DNA of 6,132 bases from Cellvibrionaceae bacterium (GCA_030597965.1 JAUVQU010000141.1:1-6132), one strand, 5' to 3'; positions 1 through 5,991 are shown, counted from the stretch's first letter. Made by a program: numbers and translations. The notes: generated by a model from the sequence alone, not told the origin.

Positions 1-734
1 ACTATGACATAGCTTCCACCCCTATCCAGGGTGCGTTATCCGTCGGCTCTGGCACCACCCCTTCCTTAATCGGCTTTGGTGATAAGGCCGATAAACTGGT
101 CGCCATTTCAGACCACAATGAAAACGGCAGTAATCTTGTGGTGTTCTGGCGCGATGAGATCCCTGAAGATTTCACACAAAAGCCGGGCACCGCTTCGCGA
201 AGAATTGCAGACCAACATAAAATTGCGGTTTCAAAAGCCACCATCGAAGCCTCTTTCTTAACCTTCGGCAATGGGATTGTGATCGTTAATACTTCCTACC
301 CAGAACCTGCGTGGATCGGCAAAGACGCCCTGGGCAATGGCATGCTGGCCGGCACCACCCGTGAAGCACCGTTAGGCGTGGAAAAGTTTGTATGGAATTC
401 TGAACGCAGACAGCTTAAAAGCGTTTGGATTCGAGACGACATTGACGGCAGCGACTGGATGCCACCCACCATATCCCCTTCTAACAATCTGATTTATGTC
501 GCCAATAAAGAAAACGATATTTATGAATACGATGCTCTCAACTGGTACACAGGTGAAACCGTTGCACGCTGGACCTTCCCCAACAGCAGTATTCGCTGGG
601 GCAACTGGGGCGGGATTACCACATTAATGGAAGACGGGGATTTATTGGTCGGAGGCTTTTTTGCTTTTACCCGCTACAATATTGGGCATCTGCGTCCGAC
701 CCCTGAAATCAAAAAATCGGCAGTCACGAATTAA
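1..734 (+). CDS. C-terminal part of a probable beta-propeller (PQQ/quinoprotein-like) protein, 5' truncated
   Basis: The reading frame is open from base 3 (243 codons seen) to a TAA at 732-734, and its start lies outside the window. I do not recognise a named family. What can be seen suits a beta-propeller: repeated blade-like units with Gly/Asp turns and Trp. Examples are a GSGTTPSLIG segment near visible residues 15-24, a LVAISDHNENG segment at about 32-42, a SPSNNLIYVAN segment at about 158-168, and a YTGETVARW segment followed by RWGNWGGITTLMEDGDLLVG at about 182-217. The pattern 'GSGxTPxLxG ... lVAIxD' is one I associate with uncharacterised proteins of the quinoprotein alcohol dehydrogenase-like superfamily. 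No catalytic residues can be assigned. A signal peptide cannot be judged because the N-terminus is missing. The thioesterase gene begins 26 bp downstream with no terminator between them, so the two may be co-transcribed. The CDS itself is secure; the fold is an inference. Confidence 0.75.
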   Translation, partial: YDIASTPIQGALSVGSGTTPSLIGFGDKADKLVAISDHNENGSNLVVFWRDEIPEDFTQKPGTASRRIADQHKIAVSKATIEASFLTFGNGIVIVNTSYPEPAWIGKDALGNGMLAGTTREAPLGVEKFVWNSERRQLKSVWIRDDIDGSDWMPPTISPSNNLIYVANKENDIYEYDALNWYTGETVARWTFPNSSIRWGNWGGITTLMEDGDLLVGGFFAFTRYNIGHLRPTPEIKKSAVTN

Positions 735-748
735 AAAAATACCTAAAA

Positions 749-753
749 AAGAG
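749..753 (+). promoter_or_regulatory. Ribosome binding site deciding the TTG start of the thioesterase
   Basis: AAGAG lies 7 nt before the TTG at 761. The next in-frame ATG falls after the conserved catalytic region, so this purine-rich site supports TTG as the real start. Confidence 0.55.
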
Positions 754-760
754 AATCATT

Positions 761-1153
761 TTGACCACAACAACAATTAAACCTCGCTTTTGCGAGACGG
801 ACGCACTCGGCCATATTAATAACGTCTCTTACGCCATCTGGTCCGAACAGGCTCGCGCCGATTTTATGGACACCCATGCAGAAATGTGGGACTGGTCTTT
901 AGTGCTGGTAAAACTGGATATTAATTACAGGGCTGAAGCTTTCTACGGCCATACCGTCACCGTAGAAACCAATATCACCAAAATAGGTACCAGTTCTATT
1001 ACCAAGCACTGTCGCCTTGAACAGAAAGGGGCTGTTATTGCTGAGGTTGACTGCGTACTAGTGAAATATGATTTTGATAATAAGAGATCGATTCCTTTAA
1101 ATACCGAGCAACTAGCTTATTTGCACCGGATCGGGGACTTAACTAAGAACTGA
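761..1153 (+). CDS. Acyl-CoA thioesterase, 4HBT hotdog-fold (YbgC/FadM-like)
   Basis: This 130-residue protein has the length and layout of a single-domain 4-hydroxybenzoyl-CoA-type thioesterase, which hydrolyses acyl-CoA thioesters to free acid and CoA in the cytoplasm, usually as a dimer or tetramer of hotdog folds. The N-terminal signature is clear: RFCETDALGHINNVSYAIW at residues 9-27, with the expected catalytic Asp14 followed by GH and NN, then a central helix (SEQARADFM). A beta-rich second half follows, including the typical TKIGTSSITKHCRLEQKGAVIAE pattern at about 73-95. The start is TTG, because no ATG exists before the conserved motif and AAGAG is well placed upstream. Physiological substrate is unknown; FadM-like (long-chain or aromatic acyl-CoA) and YbgC-like enzymes cannot be told apart here, and no Tol-Pal genes are adjacent. 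It follows the propeller gene by 26 bp and is followed by a terminator-like region. Confidence 0.88.
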   Translation: MTTTTIKPRFCETDALGHINNVSYAIWSEQARADFMDTHAEMWDWSLVLVKLDINYRAEAFYGHTVTVETNITKIGTSSITKHCRLEQKGAVIAEVDCVLVKYDFDNKRSIPLNTEQLAYLHRIGDLTKN

Positions 1154-1157
1154 CTTT

Positions 1158-1191
1158 CCCCACTAATACTGAGGGGCTTTTTCTTTAGTGG
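1158..1191 (+). terminator. Putative intrinsic terminator after the thioesterase gene
   Basis: CCCC (1158-1161) can pair with GGGG (1173-1176), directly followed by CTTTTTCTTT (1177-1186), an arrangement typical of a rho-independent terminator, although the stem is only 4 bp with an 11-nt loop. A competing 7-bp stem, CCACTAA (1160-1166) with TTAGTGG (1185-1191), spans the same bases. The site begins 4 nt after the thioesterase stop codon. Confidence 0.5.
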
Positions 1192-1199
1192 TTATAACC
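1190..1199. repeat. Perfect 10-bp palindrome GGTTATAACC
   Basis: A perfect palindrome overlapping the end of the terminator-like region and lying 68 bp before the DUF599 gene. It could be an operator half-site or chance; nothing else in the sequence decides. Confidence 0.3.
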
Positions 1200-1267
1200 G
1201 TCAGCACCGATGAAATTAAGATAAATGGTAGACTCTATCAATCACTCTCAAGCTCGGAAATGAACAC

Positions 1268-1990
1268 ATGGCCGCACTCAATTCAGACTGGTTCAATTTA
1301 TTCAGTTTAATTTGGTTCTTTCTTTGTTGGATTGGCTACAGTCGCTTTGCCAAATCTCGAGCCAAGCAAGTTGACTGCCTGGCCTCGGTCATGCACCGCC
1401 ACCGGGTTGACTGGATGCGGGAACTACTAAAGAGGGACTTGCGGGTCTCTGATGCATCCATCATCGGCAACCTTGAACGGCACGTTTCATTTATGGCTTC
1501 GACCAGTGTTTTGATACTGGCAGGCCTATTAACGGTAATGGCCAACTCTGACCAGGTCGCCAATCTGTTTTCCGACCTGCCTTTCATCTCCGACATAAGT
1601 AATCAACTGCTACAGGCTAAGCTGTTACTTCTCTCGATAATTTATATTTATGCCTTCTTCACTTTTACCTGGGCACTCAGACAATTTGGCTTCTGTGGCG
1701 TACTGATCGGTGGCGCTCCTGTCGCAGAAGAAATTAATCTCAGCAATGAAGACTGCGATCTCTTTGCCCTGCACTGCGGCAAGATTTTAGATCAGGCATC
1801 CCACAGCTATAACTTTGGCCTGAGGTCTTTTTACTATTCCATGGCAATGCTCGCATGGTTTATCCACCCGCTGCTCTTCATTCTGGCCACCACTACCGTA
1901 GTCACCATTCTTTACCGAAGGGAATTCCGCTCCAAGAGTCTAAAAGCCCTGGTACAGGTCAACCGGGACTGGCATCAGAATGAAAAATAA
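1268..1990 (+). CDS. DUF599 family integral membrane protein
   Basis: This 240-residue protein matches the layout of the uncharacterised DUF599 family: four hydrophobic helices at roughly residues 8-26, 73-92, 114-137 and 192-216. Between helices 1 and 2 is a basic cytosolic-type stretch (SRAKQVDCLASVMHRHRVDWMRELLKRD, about 30-57) that is characteristic of the family, followed by the conserved-looking NLERHVSFMASTSVLILAGLL segment. A loop with the motif GVLIGGAP lies at about 144-151, and the C-terminus is basic (YRREFRSKSLKALVQ). No signal peptide is evident; helix 1 probably acts as the membrane anchor. The ATG at 1268 is preceded by GGAAA (1256-1260) at 7 nt spacing, so the start is well supported. 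No function is known for the family and the neighbours do not suggest one. The gene stands alone, converging on arsC with a 34-bp gap that has no strong terminator. Confidence 0.85.
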   Translation: MAALNSDWFNLFSLIWFFLCWIGYSRFAKSRAKQVDCLASVMHRHRVDWMRELLKRDLRVSDASIIGNLERHVSFMASTSVLILAGLLTVMANSDQVANLFSDLPFISDISNQLLQAKLLLLSIIYIYAFFTFTWALRQFGFCGVLIGGAPVAEEINLSNEDCDLFALHCGKILDQASHSYNFGLRSFYYSMAMLAWFIHPLLFILATTTVVTILYRREFRSKSLKALVQVNRDWHQNEK

Positions 1991-2024
1991 TAGATCGGGC
2001 AGCATACTGCTGGGAAGATAAGCC

Positions 2025-2477
2025 TTAAATCCCCACCAATAACTGATCAATATTCTCCAGCTGCTTCTTTATCTCATCTCGTACCTGCCGGTAAAACGGC
2101 AGGGCATCTTCATCATTCTGGGCGTTAGCCGCTAATTTTGGTGGATCATCAAAGCCCAGATGCATACAGGCCACATTGTGTGGAAGCTCCGGGCAGTGCT
2201 GGTCGGCATGGCCACACACCGTCAGTACGTAATCCAATTGATCAACCGGAAGATCTTCCAGCACACGCCCCAACAACTGGGATTGCTGCATAGAAATATC
2301 AACACCAGCTTCCCACATAACTTTAACCGCTAGCGGATTCAGGCCATGGGTTTCAATACCCGCCGAAAACACCTCAAAGTCGTCGTCTCGTAAATGCCGC
2401 AACCAGCCCTCGGCCATTTGGCTACGGCAAGAATTTCCCGTACATAAGAACAGCAATTTTACTTTTTGTTTGGCCAA
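2025..2477 (-). CDS. arsC: Arsenate reductase, thioredoxin-coupled type (low-molecular-weight phosphatase fold)
   Basis: The 150-residue protein belongs to the low-molecular-weight protein tyrosine phosphatase fold and most closely fits the thioredoxin-dependent ArsC group, which reduces arsenate to arsenite in the cytoplasm. Visible evidence: the P-loop CTGNSCR (Cys12 to Arg18, CX5R) near the N-terminus, a SAG motif at 38-40, the two resolving cysteines Cys88 and Cys95 in VCGHADQHCP with the 7-residue spacing known from Staphylococcus aureus ArsC (Cys82/Cys89), and a GFDDPPK segment at 108-114 holding the general-acid Asp. All catalytic residues are present. The start is TTG at 2477: an in-frame TGA lies about 24 nt upstream, there is no ATG between, and a weak AAGGG sits 10 nt upstream. 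No arsR, arsB/acr3 or arsH is within the window, so it is an isolated copy. A pure tyrosine phosphatase role is less likely because of the Cys88/Cys95 pair. Confidence 0.9.
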   Translation of the reverse strand: MAKQKVKLLFLCTGNSCRSQMAEGWLRHLRDDDFEVFSAGIETHGLNPLAVKVMWEAGVDISMQQSQLLGRVLEDLPVDQLDYVLTVCGHADQHCPELPHNVACMHLGFDDPPKLAANAQNDEDALPFYRQVRDEIKKQLENIDQLLVGI

Positions 2478-2487
2478 CTTAAGAGCA

Positions 2488-2492
2488 CCCTT
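2488..2492 (-). promoter_or_regulatory. Weak ribosome binding site for arsC
   Basis: On the minus strand this reads AAGGG, 10 nt before the TTG start at 2477. It is the only Shine-Dalgarno-like sequence near this start; spacing is slightly long. Confidence 0.4.
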
Positions 2493-2518
2493 AATAATTC
2501 AAACTCAATTTTGGTGTA

Positions 2519-2537
2519 CTGAGGCTTTGCACGGAAG
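2519..2537 (+). repeat. Left terminal inverted repeat of the MITE-like element
   Basis: 19 bases beginning CTGAGG with a TTTGCACG core. It pairs with the right end at 2664-2683, differing by one gap and one substitution. Confidence 0.75.
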
Positions 2538-2663
2538 ATGATTTCACTTTCAGGCAAGGCAAAAACGCACGGAATGAGGAAGTTTATATTTATAAATGAC
2601 CGATTGAGTACGGTTTTCCTCGGTGCCCCCTTGTGGGGTAAACACAGCATGGAGGAGAAATGG

Positions 2664-2683
2664 CTTTCGTGCAAAGCCCTCAG
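2664..2683 (-). repeat. Right terminal inverted repeat of the MITE-like element
   Basis: 20 bases that read CTGAGGGCTTTGCACG... on the minus strand, matching the left end. The following TA (2684-2685) mirrors the TA before the left end. Confidence 0.75.
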
Positions 2684-2685
2684 TA

Positions 2686-2794
2686 GAGAGATCGCCCCTA
2701 TTGCCATCAAGTTCATCCTCCTTGTGAAGCTATAATTGACCACTAGACAGAGCTTCTGTAGGGTTGCCATTTTATCCAGCTAGAGACACTTCCC
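2686..2794 (+). promoter_or_regulatory. Upstream region of xseB with a consensus -10 box (TATAAT, 2731-2736)
   Basis: A perfect TATAAT lies 58 bp before the xseB start codon, in the 109 bp between the MITE-like element and xseB. No good -35 lies at 16-18 bp: TTGCCA at 2701-2706 is 24 bp away, too far for a standard sigma-70 site. It is the best promoter candidate for the xseB-ispA-dxs group, but a weak one. Nothing else is recognised in this stretch. Confidence 0.35.
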
Positions 2795-3031
2795 GTGGCC
2801 GCAAAAAAGAAAGCCGTTGACTTCGAACAGGCATTACAAGATTTAGAGAAACTCGTAACCGATATGGAACAGGGCGACATGAGCCTGGAAGAATCTCTTA
2901 AGGCGTTTGAAGATGGCATTAAACTAACGCGTGAGTGCCAAAACCGCCTGACTGAAGCCGAACAAAAAGTACAATTGTTACTGGAAGAACAGGGCGAGCT
3001 ACAAGCCAAAGAGTTTGGCGGCGAGGCTTAA
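2795..3031 (+). CDS. xseB: Exodeoxyribonuclease VII small subunit
   Basis: XseB is the small subunit of exonuclease VII, which with several copies per large subunit XseA degrades single-stranded DNA into oligonucleotides in the cytoplasm. The 78-residue product has the family's usual length (about 80) and pattern: a short Lys-rich N-terminus (MAAKKK), then FEQALQDLEKLVTDMEQGDMSLEESLKAFEDGIKLTRECQNRLTEAEQKVQLLLEE, two helices forming an antiparallel coiled coil with the conserved 'LE..V..ME.GD.sLEesl..FE.G..L...C...L..AE.kV' signature. The start is GTG at 2795: it is the first usable start after an in-frame TAG at 2759-2761, and AGAGA lies 8 nt upstream. XseA is not in the window, which is normal. 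The stop is 5 bp before ispA, and the ispA ribosome binding site lies within xseB, so the two are co-transcribed and probably translationally linked. Confidence 0.95.
   Translation: MAAKKKAVDFEQALQDLEKLVTDMEQGDMSLEESLKAFEDGIKLTRECQNRLTEAEQKVQLLLEEQGELQAKEFGGEA
3023..3026 (+). promoter_or_regulatory. Ribosome binding site of ispA inside the end of xseB
   Basis: GAGG, 10 nt before the ispA ATG and inside the last codons of xseB. This ties ispA translation to the xseB message. Confidence 0.5.
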
Positions 3032-3036
3032 AATCA

Positions 3037-3936
3037 ATGGACGAGCAACTGACCGCCTTCTTTACCCAAGGGCAAGATCGAATTAATTCGGCACTGGCTG
3101 AAGCACTTCCGAAAACCGACCCTATTGGCGGCGAAGACTTAATCGACGCTATGCGCTATAGCCTTTTGAATGGCGGTAAACGAGTTCGCCCCATTCTTGC
3201 TTATGCCAGTGCGGCCGCCATCAGCCCATCAGCTGAACCCAAAAACATTGATGCCGTAGCCTGCGCCGTAGAATCCATCCACGCCTATAGCTTAATTCAC
3301 GATGACCTGCCAGCCATGGACGATGATGACTTGCGACGGGGTCAACCTACTTGCCACAAGGCATTCAGTGAAGCCACCGCCATCCTGGCTGGCGATGCGC
3401 TACAAACACTGGCATTTGACTGCATCACAGAAGCCAGCACTCTCAGCGCAAACACTCGCTTAGCCTTACTCAAAAGACTTGGTCAGGCATCAGGCCATCG
3501 TGGCATGGTCATGGGCCAAGCCATCGACCTTGCCTCCATCGACAAACAAGTCGACCTTAACCACCTGCAAACCATGCATAATTACAAAACAGGGGCACTG
3601 ATCGAAGCGGCCGTTTTAATGGGTGCCGAAGCAACCGAAACAGCCTGTGAAGAACAGTTCACCTCTCTCACCCAGTACGCCAAAGCGATTGGCCTTGCCT
3701 TTCAGGTGCAGGACGACATTCTCGATGTTATTGCCGATACAGAAACCCTCGGCAAAACCCAGGGGGCCGATCAAGAGCGCAACAAGCCAACTTACGTCTC
3801 ACTGCTGGGCCTGGAAGGCGCCAAAACCAAAGCCAACGACCTCCACCAGCAAGCGTTAAAGGCACTCGGCAGCTTTGATGAAAAGGCCGATACTCTTCGC
3901 CAACTCTCTGCTTACATCATTAATCGTGGATATTAG
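3037..3936 (+). CDS. ispA: (2E,6E)-farnesyl diphosphate synthase (geranyltranstransferase)
   Basis: IspA is a soluble short-chain trans-prenyltransferase that condenses dimethylallyl diphosphate with two isopentenyl diphosphates to give farnesyl diphosphate, the precursor of quinone side chains, undecaprenyl carriers and heme O. The 299-residue length is the family norm. Motifs in order: the isopentenyl-diphosphate-binding GGKRVRP (46-52); the first Asp-rich motif in HDDLPAMDDDDLRRG (Asp89, Asp90, Asp95; followed by the RR pair 100-101), with the two-residue insertion between Asp pairs that is typical of bacterial farnesyl diphosphate synthases; GMVMGQAIDL (156-165); YKTGALI (183-189); and the second Asp-rich motif in FQVQDDILD (Asp226, Asp227, Asp230), followed by GKTQGAD and KPTY. 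Both Mg2+-binding motifs are intact. The ATG at 3037 is supported by GAGG upstream. A hairpin overlaps the stop codon, and dxs follows after 102 bp. Confidence 0.96.
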   Translation: MDEQLTAFFTQGQDRINSALAEALPKTDPIGGEDLIDAMRYSLLNGGKRVRPILAYASAAAISPSAEPKNIDAVACAVESIHAYSLIHDDLPAMDDDDLRRGQPTCHKAFSEATAILAGDALQTLAFDCITEASTLSANTRLALLKRLGQASGHRGMVMGQAIDLASIDKQVDLNHLQTMHNYKTGALIEAAVLMGAEATETACEEQFTSLTQYAKAIGLAFQVQDDILDVIADTETLGKTQGADQERNKPTYVSLLGLEGAKTKANDLHQQALKALGSFDEKADTLRQLSAYIINRGY

Positions 3937-3960
3937 GTCCAAAAAGAGACCTATACTTTT
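3934..3960 (+). terminator. Weak terminator-like hairpin at the ispA stop
   Basis: TAGGTC (3934-3939, including the ispA TAG stop) pairs perfectly with GACCTA (3948-3953) over an 8-nt A-rich loop, followed by TATACTTTT. The stem is short and AT-containing and the T tract is interrupted, so it may only partly stop transcription before dxs, or serve as an RNA-stabilising end. Confidence 0.4.
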
Positions 3961-3977
3961 AAAATGTCATTCAGAGC

Positions 3978-4002
3978 TAGGCAAGGCGCTCCGCGCAGCC
4001 TA
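3978..4002. repeat. GC-rich imperfect hairpin in the ispA-dxs spacer
   Basis: TAGGC (3978-3982) pairs with GCCTA (3998-4002), and inside it GCGC (3986-3989) pairs with GCGC (3993-3996) around a TCC loop; AAG and a single A form a small internal loop. No T tract follows, so it is not a standard terminator. It resembles REP-type intergenic palindromes; only one copy is seen here. It shares AGGCAAGGC with the left arm of the MITE-like element (2552-2560), perhaps by chance. Confidence 0.45.
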
Positions 4003-4038
4003 AAATAGCATCCCTTTTGCGTAATTATTGAAAACTGC

Positions 4039-5991
4039 ATGTTTGAACAGATTCCCCTTTCTCGGCCACAGACACCGCTACTCGACGGCATAAATACAAC
4101 CGCCGATTTACGTCAGCTGCCCGAAACGGAATTACCTGCCCTTGCTAACGAGTTACGCGAGTTTCTTCTATACAGTGTTGGTCAAACCGGTGGTCACTTC
4201 GGCGCTGGCTTAGGCGTTATCGAGTTAACGATTGCTCTGCATTTCTGTTACAACACCCCTGAAGACAACATTGTTTGGGATGTCGGTCATCAAAGTTACC
4301 CACACAAAATCCTTACCGGTCGCCGCGAAAAGATGCTCACCATGCGCCAAGAGGACGGCCTGTCGGCCTTTCCCAAGCGCAGTGAAAGTGAATATGACGC
4401 CTTTGGTGTAGGTCATTCCAGCACATCCATCAGTGCCGCACTCGGCATGGCCCTCGGCGCAGAACTGGCAGAGCAGCTGACGGGTGAATTACCCGCAGGC
4501 AGCATGGGCCGCAAGAGCGAAAAGAAATCAGTGGCCGTCATCGGCGATGGCGCCATGACCGCGGGGATGGCCTTTGAAGCACTCAACCATGCCGCTCACA
4601 CCCAAAGCGATATACTGGTGATCCTCAACGACAACAACATGTCCATTTCCCGCAATGTTGGCGGTCTGGCCACCTACTTCTCTAAGGTTTGGGCCAGCAA
4701 GCTATACACTAGCTTTCGCGAGGGCAGTAAAAAAGTTCTGGCCAAAATTCCACCAGCTTGGGAATTGGCACGTAAAACCGAAGAGCATATGAAAGGCATG
4801 GTGTCCCCGGGCACCCTGTTTGAAGAGCTTGGTTTTTATTACATCGGGCCCATTGACGGTCATGATATGGATCGTCTAGTCCACGACCTACAGAACTTAC
4901 GCGATCTTCCTGGCCCTAAATTACTGCACATCATCACCCAAAAAGGTAAAGGTTTTGCTCCAGCCGAGGCAGACCCTGTGGGCTACCACGCACTGACCAA
5001 AATCGAGCCCAAGTCAGCACCAAAGTCCGTCGATACAGAAAAACCTAAGCCGAAAAAATATCAGGATATTTTTGGTGAGTGGCTCTGCGATACCGCGGCT
5101 CAAGACAATAAGCTTATCGGGGTTACCCCTGCTATGTGCGAAGGCTCCGGCATGGTTGAATTCGCCGAGCAATACGCCGATCGCTACCATGACGTAGCCA
5201 TTGCCGAGCAGCATGCCGTCACCCTGGCTGCGGGCCTCGCCTGTGAAGGCGCAAAACCGGTTGTTGCTATTTATTCTACATTTTTACAGCGTGGTTACGA
5301 CCAGCTGGTTCACGATGTTGCCATTCAAAACCTGGACGTTACCTTTGCCATAGACCGTGCCGGCCTGGTCGGAGAAGACGGCCCGACCCATGCGGGCAGC
5401 TACGACCTAAGCTTTATGCGCTGCATTCCGAATATGGTGATCGCCGCCCCGAGTGATGAGCAAGAATGCCGTCTGCTGCTATCGACAGCCTATGAGCACA
5501 AAGGCCCAGCCGCTGTGCGCTACCCCCGAGGCACAGGCCCAGGCAGGCAAACAGAAGCCAAACTCGATACGGTAGACATCGGCAAAGGCGTACTTAAGCG
5601 AGAAGGTAAGCGCATCGCAATTTTGAACTTTGGCAATTTGCTACCGGCCGCTATTGCTGCAGCAAAGCGCCTCAATGCCAGCGTCTGCGACATGCGCTTT
5701 ATCAAACCACTGGATCACGAACTGATCATAAAAATGGTGGGTAGCCACGACCTATTGGTGACCCTCGAAGAAAACTCCATCATGGGCGGCGCCGGCAGCG
5801 CCATCAGTGAGCACCTGAATAGCGTCGGCATTACCATCCCGCTACTGCAACTGGGTTTGCCCGACCACTTTGTGGAACATGCCAAGCACCCTACAATGCT
5901 GGCCAACATCGGTCTGGACGGGCAAGGTATATGCACCAGCATTAACAAACGCTTGGCACTACTCGACAACCAGCAACGCACAGCCCTTTAA
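4039..5991 (+). CDS. dxs: 1-deoxy-D-xylulose-5-phosphate synthase
   Basis: Dxs condenses pyruvate and glyceraldehyde 3-phosphate, with thiamine diphosphate and Mg2+, to 1-deoxy-D-xylulose 5-phosphate and CO2, the entry step of the MEP isoprenoid pathway (also feeding thiamine and pyridoxal synthesis). At 650 residues it is slightly longer than the E. coli enzyme (620). Landmarks: GGHFGAGLG with His53; WDVGHQSYPHKILTGR (80-95); the thiamine diphosphate motif from GDG (169-171) to NDNNMSIS (197-204); YHALTK with His318; IAEQHAV with the catalytic Glu390; AIDRAGLVGEDGPTH (437-451); VRYPRG (493-498); and a C-terminal transketolase domain with EENSIMGGAGS. The extra length sits mostly in a loop before the cofactor motif (about 145-164) and in a Lys/Pro-rich linker (about 322-340) between the two main domains. 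The ATG at 4039 has no obvious Shine-Dalgarno sequence, but MFEQIPLSRPQTPLLD matches typical family N-termini. Likely expressed with ispA, although two hairpins lie between them. Confidence 0.97.
   Translation: MFEQIPLSRPQTPLLDGINTTADLRQLPETELPALANELREFLLYSVGQTGGHFGAGLGVIELTIALHFCYNTPEDNIVWDVGHQSYPHKILTGRREKMLTMRQEDGLSAFPKRSESEYDAFGVGHSSTSISAALGMALGAELAEQLTGELPAGSMGRKSEKKSVAVIGDGAMTAGMAFEALNHAAHTQSDILVILNDNNMSISRNVGGLATYFSKVWASKLYTSFREGSKKVLAKIPPAWELARKTEEHMKGMVSPGTLFEELGFYYIGPIDGHDMDRLVHDLQNLRDLPGPKLLHIITQKGKGFAPAEADPVGYHALTKIEPKSAPKSVDTEKPKPKKYQDIFGEWLCDTAAQDNKLIGVTPAMCEGSGMVEFAEQYADRYHDVAIAEQHAVTLAAGLACEGAKPVVAIYSTFLQRGYDQLVHDVAIQNLDVTFAIDRAGLVGEDGPTHAGSYDLSFMRCIPNMVIAAPSDEQECRLLLSTAYEHKGPAAVRYPRGTGPGRQTEAKLDTVDIGKGVLKREGKRIAILNFGNLLPAAIAAAKRLNASVCDMRFIKPLDHELIIKMVGSHDLLVTLEENSIMGGAGSAISEHLNSVGITIPLLQLGLPDHFVEHAKHPTMLANIGLDGQGICTSINKRLALLDNQQRTAL

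Larger units (their letters stand above)
2517..2685. mobile_element. MITE-like non-autonomous transposable element with TA flanks
   Basis: A 165-bp fold-back element (2519-2683) flanked on both sides by TA (2517-2518 and 2684-2685). The left end reads CTGAGGCTTTGCACGGAAG, and the right end, read on the minus strand, CTGAGGGCTTTGCACGAAAG: 18 of 19 aligned bases match, with one gap. Inside, the two arms continue as an imperfect palindrome around TTTATA-TT-TATAAA (2583-2596); for example AAAAACGCAC on the left aligns with AAAACCGTAC on the right arm read backwards. The right arm is about 20 bases longer and holds a small CCCC/GGGG hairpin (2627-2638). No transposase is encoded, and ORFs crossing the element on either strand look like non-protein. 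TA flanks are typical of IS630-Tc1/mariner elements and of some IS5-family groups, so an unlinked transposase of that kind could have mobilised it. The structure is seen; the mobility is inferred. Confidence 0.75.

Noticed and set aside
2000..2012. Small hairpin CAGCA-TAC-TGCTG between the convergent DUF599 and arsC genes
   Set aside because: A 5-bp stem with no T tract on either side is too weak to call a bidirectional terminator.
2538..2735. 65-codon plus-strand open frame starting inside the element
   Set aside because: It is made mostly of element sequence and its right flank, lacks a family resemblance and a ribosome binding site, and is not a transposase fragment that I can recognise.
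2459..2770. 103-codon minus-strand open frame overlapping the arsC start and the whole MITE-like element
   Set aside because: It runs through both terminal repeats and the palindrome, has no recognisable domain, and overlaps the arsC 5' end; its openness is best explained as chance.
3623..3859. 78-codon open frame inside ispA on the same strand
   Set aside because: It is an alternative frame of a clearly coding, motif-complete ispA gene and has low-complexity Pro/Lys/Ser content.
5715..5981. Minus-strand open frame within dxs (and similar ones elsewhere in dxs)
   Set aside because: It is antisense to a strongly conserved coding sequence and resembles no protein family.
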